From Ruminococcaceae bacterium UBA1691 (GTDB lineage: Bacteria > Bacillota > Clostridia > Oscillospirales > Acutalibacteraceae): a stretch of DNA of 9,371 nt. The position numbers were made by a program, and so were the translations under genes. The notes beneath the pieces are model-generated. The model was not told the DNA's origin. It did no database searches and saw only the letters and a program-made list of their open reading frames with translations. Below are positions 7,608 through 9,371 of this stretch, in pieces; the stretch's first letter is position 1; every line of letters begins with the position of its first letter. The DNA is taken from NCBI GenBank assembly GCA_002320555.1, contig DCJV01000031.1:29864-39234 (forward strand), read 5' to 3'.

Positions 7608-7823
7608 ATGAATTTTTCAGAGCGTTTGCAAATGATTCGGAAAAAGAAAGGAATGACGCAAGTCATAGTAGCTAAAAAGGTTCATATAACCGAACGGCAA
7701 TACCAGCGATACGAGGCGGGAGATAATGAACCAACCCTCTCTGTTCTCCTTCGTCTTGCAGACTTATTCGACGTGTCCCTCGACTACCTCGCCGGGCGGA
7801 GCGATTCGCCGGATCGGATGTAA
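7608..7823 (+). CDS. Xre/Cro-family helix-turn-helix transcriptional regulator
   Basis: A 71-residue single-domain DNA-binding protein. The whole chain is one HTH_3 (Cro/C1-type) fold: MNFSERLQMIRKKKGMTQ forms helix 1 and the start of helix 2, VAKKVHITERQYQRYEAGDN (21-40) holds the recognition helix, and EPTLSVLLRLADLFDVSLDY followed by LAGRSD closes the domain. There is no effector or peptidase domain, so it is a minimal repressor or activator. The frame stays open upstream to about 7431, but ATG 7608 is chosen because GGAG lies 9 nt before it and the domain begins there. The conserved Gln/Glu at the start of helix 2 (usually TQEELA) is replaced by TQVIVA, a minor variation. It is followed after 30 bp by the TtcA-like gene and is probably cotranscribed with it. 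Confidence 0.92.
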   Translation: MNFSERLQMIRKKKGMTQVIVAKKVHITERQYQRYEAGDNEPTLSVLLRLADLFDVSLDYLAGRSDSPDRM

Positions 7824-7853
7824 CGACCATCATTTCTCCGAAAGGGGCCTGTC

Positions 7854-8564
7854 ATGCAAAAATTACTCGGCCAGATGCGATGCGCAATCGACCGCTATCA
7901 TATGATTGAAGAAGGGGACCGGATCGCCGTGGGCGTTTCCGGCGGGAAGGATAGCGTCGCCCTGCTCGCGGGGCTGAGCGCCCTGCGCCGCTTTTACCCG
8001 GCCCGGTTCGAGCTCGTGGCCGTCACGCTCGACCCCTGCTTCGGCGGGATCGAAACGGATTATTCCCCTATTGAACAGCTTTGCAAAGAACTCGAAATCG
8101 AATACCGCCTGCGGCGCACGGAGCTCGGCACGATCATCTTTGAAACGCGCAAGGAAAAAAATCCGTGCAGCCTGTGCGCCCGGATGCGGCGCGGCATGCT
8201 GCACGATGAGGCGAAGGCCGCCGGGTGCAACAAAATCGCCCTCGGCCACCACATGGACGACGCGGCGGAAACGCTGATGATGAACCTGCTCGGCGGCGGG
8301 GTGGTCGAGTGCTTTTCCCCGGTCTCCTACCTCTCGCGCAAAAAGCTTACGATGATCCGCCCGCTCATCTTCAGCCGGGAGCGGGAAATCGCCTCTCTCG
8401 TGGAACGCAAACAGTTTCCGGTTGTCAAAAGCCGATGCCCGGCGGACGGCGCGACACACCGCCAACGTGTCAAAGAGCTTCTCGATACTTTGGAGCCGCA
8501 ATACGCGCCGCTGCGGGAAAAGCTCGTAGGAGCCTTGCAGCGCGGCGGGATCAGTGGATGGTAA
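7854..8564 (+). CDS. ttcA: TtcA-like PP-loop ATPase, probable tRNA 2-thiocytidine synthetase
   Basis: A 236-residue member of the adenine nucleotide alpha-hydrolase-like superfamily. TtcA activates C32 of certain tRNAs by adenylation and replaces its oxygen with sulfur delivered from a cysteine desulfurase through a 4Fe-4S cluster. The PP-loop SGGKDS is at 29-34, the PCSLC pair gives Cys105 and Cys108, GHHMDDAAET is at 131-140, and KSRCPADG places the third expected cluster ligand at Cys195. The chain is shorter than the about 310 residues of the enterobacterial enzyme but keeps the core from the amino-terminal helix to the third cysteine. AAAGGGG ends 6 nt before the ATG. It follows the Xre gene by 30 bp and no separate promoter is visible, so the pair is probably an operon. 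The cysteine pattern supports TtcA rather than TilS, but many Clostridia carry TtcA-like paralogues whose substrates are not established, so the exact target is inferred. Confidence 0.85.
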   Translation: MQKLLGQMRCAIDRYHMIEEGDRIAVGVSGGKDSVALLAGLSALRRFYPARFELVAVTLDPCFGGIETDYSPIEQLCKELEIEYRLRRTELGTIIFETRKEKNPCSLCARMRRGMLHDEAKAAGCNKIALGHHMDDAAETLMMNLLGGGVVECFSPVSYLSRKKLTMIRPLIFSREREIASLVERKQFPVVKSRCPADGATHRQRVKELLDTLEPQYAPLREKLVGALQRGGISGW

Positions 8565-8646
8565 GGCAAACCGAAATATTTGTGTTTGTGGGCGGCTAAA
8601 AACCGTGCATTTTCGGCAAATAGCTGCTGGAATCGCGTAAAACCAG

Positions 8647-8675
8647 TTGAATTTCTGTTCAGTGCATGCTATGAT
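8647..8675 (+). promoter_or_regulatory. Sigma-A-type promoter of the zinc-ribbon membrane protein gene
   Basis: TTGAAT (8647-8652) and TATGAT (8670-8675) are separated by the ideal 17 bp, giving a start near 8682 and a leader of about 50 nt. The preceding stretch 8565-8646, after the TtcA-like gene, contains only a weak inverted repeat (CCGAAA with TTTCGG) and no T tract, so I cannot identify a terminator for the upstream operon. Confidence 0.75.
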
Positions 8676-8733
8676 ACAGGCAAAGGGATATTTGAGTAAT
8701 CAATAATATTTGAAAGCAAAAAGGAGCGTTTCT

Positions 8734-9198
8734 ATGTATTGCAGAAATTGCGGTGCCCCTTTGGCGGACAATGCCGTTGTCTGCTCGCGGTGCGGCGTTA
8801 CCGTTACCCCGCCCGCACCGCCTGCCGGTGCGCAGCCGCCCTATCCAAACCAGCAGCCCCCGTATCAGAATCAATATGATAACTATGGCTATGGTCAGCA
8901 GCCGTATGATCAGCAGCAGCAGGATCGTCCCAGCGCCGGCTATAATGTACTCTCCTTTTTCTTCCCCATTATTGGTCTCATTCTTTTTCTCGTCTGGAAG
9001 GATCAAAAGCCGCTATGTGCTCGCTCAATCGGCAAATGGGCGCTGATCGGCTTTATCGCTGGCACTGTGCTTACGATCGTCTGGATCGTGCTTTCCATTT
9101 TATTGTTCAGCGTGGCCTCGCCCTCCTATTACGATTTCGGAGAATACAATGATTTTGCCTACGGCATGTCGCTTCTGATCCCCATGCTGCCGCACTGA
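8734..9198 (+). CDS. Zinc-ribbon domain membrane protein with Pro/Gln/Tyr-rich linker
   Basis: A 154-residue protein of unknown function, common in type among Clostridia. The amino terminus is a zinc ribbon, MYCRNCGAPL then VCSRCG, with ligands Cys3, Cys6, Cys17 and Cys20. Residues 24-69 form a low-complexity linker rich in Pro, Gln, Tyr and Asn (for example YNQ/PYD/QQQQ runs). Two hydrophobic helices follow at about 71-88 and 102-128, separated by a short charged loop (WKDQKP). The last 25 residues are acidic and aromatic, then turn hydrophobic (YGMSLLIPML). The expected topology has the ribbon in the cytoplasm. ATG 8734 is chosen over the in-frame ATG at 8710 because AAGGAG lies 7 nt upstream and the zinc ribbon starts directly. 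It has its own promoter and a following hairpin, so it is probably monocistronic. The short family-typical tail suggests a complete protein. Confidence 0.9.
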   Translation: MYCRNCGAPLADNAVVCSRCGVTVTPPAPPAGAQPPYPNQQPPYQNQYDNYGYGQQPYDQQQQDRPSAGYNVLSFFFPIIGLILFLVWKDQKPLCARSIGKWALIGFIAGTVLTIVWIVLSILLFSVASPSYYDFGEYNDFAYGMSLLIPMLPH

Positions 9199-9210
9199 TC
9201 AATAACGAAG

Positions 9211-9239
9211 GCCGCCGGAGGCAAAATGTCTCCGGCGGC
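9211..9239 (+). terminator. GC-rich hairpin after the zinc-ribbon gene, probable terminator
   Basis: GCCGCCGGAG (9211-9220) pairs perfectly with CTCCGGCGGC (9230-9239) around a 9-nt loop, 13 bp after the stop codon at 9198. The following sequence is TCAGCTTATCATTTATAT, so there is no uninterrupted T tract, and termination strength is uncertain. The minus-strand reading has no T tract at all, so plus-strand termination is the better reading. Confidence 0.6.
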
Positions 9240-9240
9240 T

Positions 9241-9371
9241 CAGCTTATCATTTATATCGCTTCGTCAAAATGCACCAGAACTATTTCGTAAAATTGCCCG
9301 GTTACGCTTGCCTTTTTGATTGCCTTAACAAGTTAGGAAGAAATTGAAACGCGCTCAGGCCGCGCGGGCCC
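9241..9371. other. Window tail without a supported gene
   Basis: No ORF with a start and ribosome site is visible. On the minus strand an open stretch of 26 codons between stops (9332 down to the stop at 9252) has protein-like content ending GQFYEIVLVHFDEAI, but it has no ATG, GTG or TTG at its start. It could be the decayed end of a gene lying to the right, or chance. The final bases are strongly GC-rich. Confidence 0.4.

Noticed and set aside
7863..8501. Open frame of 212 codons on the minus strand
   Set aside because: It is the antisense shadow of the TtcA-like gene, whose plus-strand frame carries SGGKDS, the CxxC pair and a ribosome site.
8710..8733. Earlier ATG start for the zinc-ribbon protein (eight extra residues)
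   Set aside because: No ribosome site precedes it. AAGGAG lies between this ATG and the one at 8734, and would be read as coding sequence.
9252..9332. Protein-like minus-strand open stretch of 26 codons
   Set aside because: No start codon, no ribosome site and a stop immediately upstream. It is too short to call a gene or pseudogene without a homologue.
1..9371. tRNA or rRNA genes, CRISPR array, transposase or insertion sequence ends
   Set aside because: No cloverleaf-like or repeat-spacer pattern, no transposase motifs and no terminal inverted repeats with target duplications were found on reading both strands. A tRNA scan and repeat search were not possible here.

Overview
The window looks like chromosomal DNA from a fairly GC-rich Gram-positive anaerobe of the Clostridia. 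The grounds are Clostridia-type Shine-Dalgarno sites and sigma-A-like promoters, a Gram-positive style zinc-ribbon membrane protein, a short Xre regulator, and a protein resembling the cyclic beta-1,2-glucan synthases known from Clostridia. The assignment below class level is not supported by anything I can see. No rRNA, tRNA, CRISPR array or complete insertion sequence was recognised.

Left two thirds (1-6218, minus strand): a single giant open frame of 2072 visible codons, running off the left edge. It encodes a cyclic beta-1,2-glucan synthase-type protein with, in order, a membrane-embedded GT84 glycosyltransferase, a glycoamylase-like (GH189-type) transglycosylase module and the first part of a GH94 phosphorylase module. 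The carboxy-terminal several hundred residues lie outside the window. Its leader (6217-6291) holds an 11-bp inverted repeat that buries the probable ribosome binding site, is followed by seven T residues, and has a competing smaller hairpin. This could be an attenuator or translational switch.

Middle (6305-7167, minus strand): an AT-rich gene for a 253-residue protein resembling the uncharacterised DUF6994 family, ended by a strong intrinsic terminator. Its composition differs from both sides, suggesting acquired DNA. Its upstream region carries a perfect 11-bp tandem repeat that may be an operator.

Right third (7383-9239, mostly plus strand): a good promoter reads through a 45-codon, high-GC3 minus-strand ORF (7437-7574) into a 71-residue Xre/Cro-like repressor. 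The repressor gene is followed after 30 bp by a TtcA-like PP-loop ATPase of tRNA thiolation, so the two are probably one operon. A separate promoter then drives a zinc-ribbon, Pro/Gln/Tyr-rich, two-helix membrane protein that ends in a GC-rich hairpin. The last 130 bases hold no gene I can support.

The genes do not form one obvious pathway. The glucan synthase acts in envelope or extracellular glucan formation, the Xre/TtcA pair in regulation and tRNA modification, and the DUF6994 gene looks like a separate cargo gene between them. The best candidates for undescribed biology are the glucan synthase leader, the small antisense ORF and the Xre/TtcA coupling.
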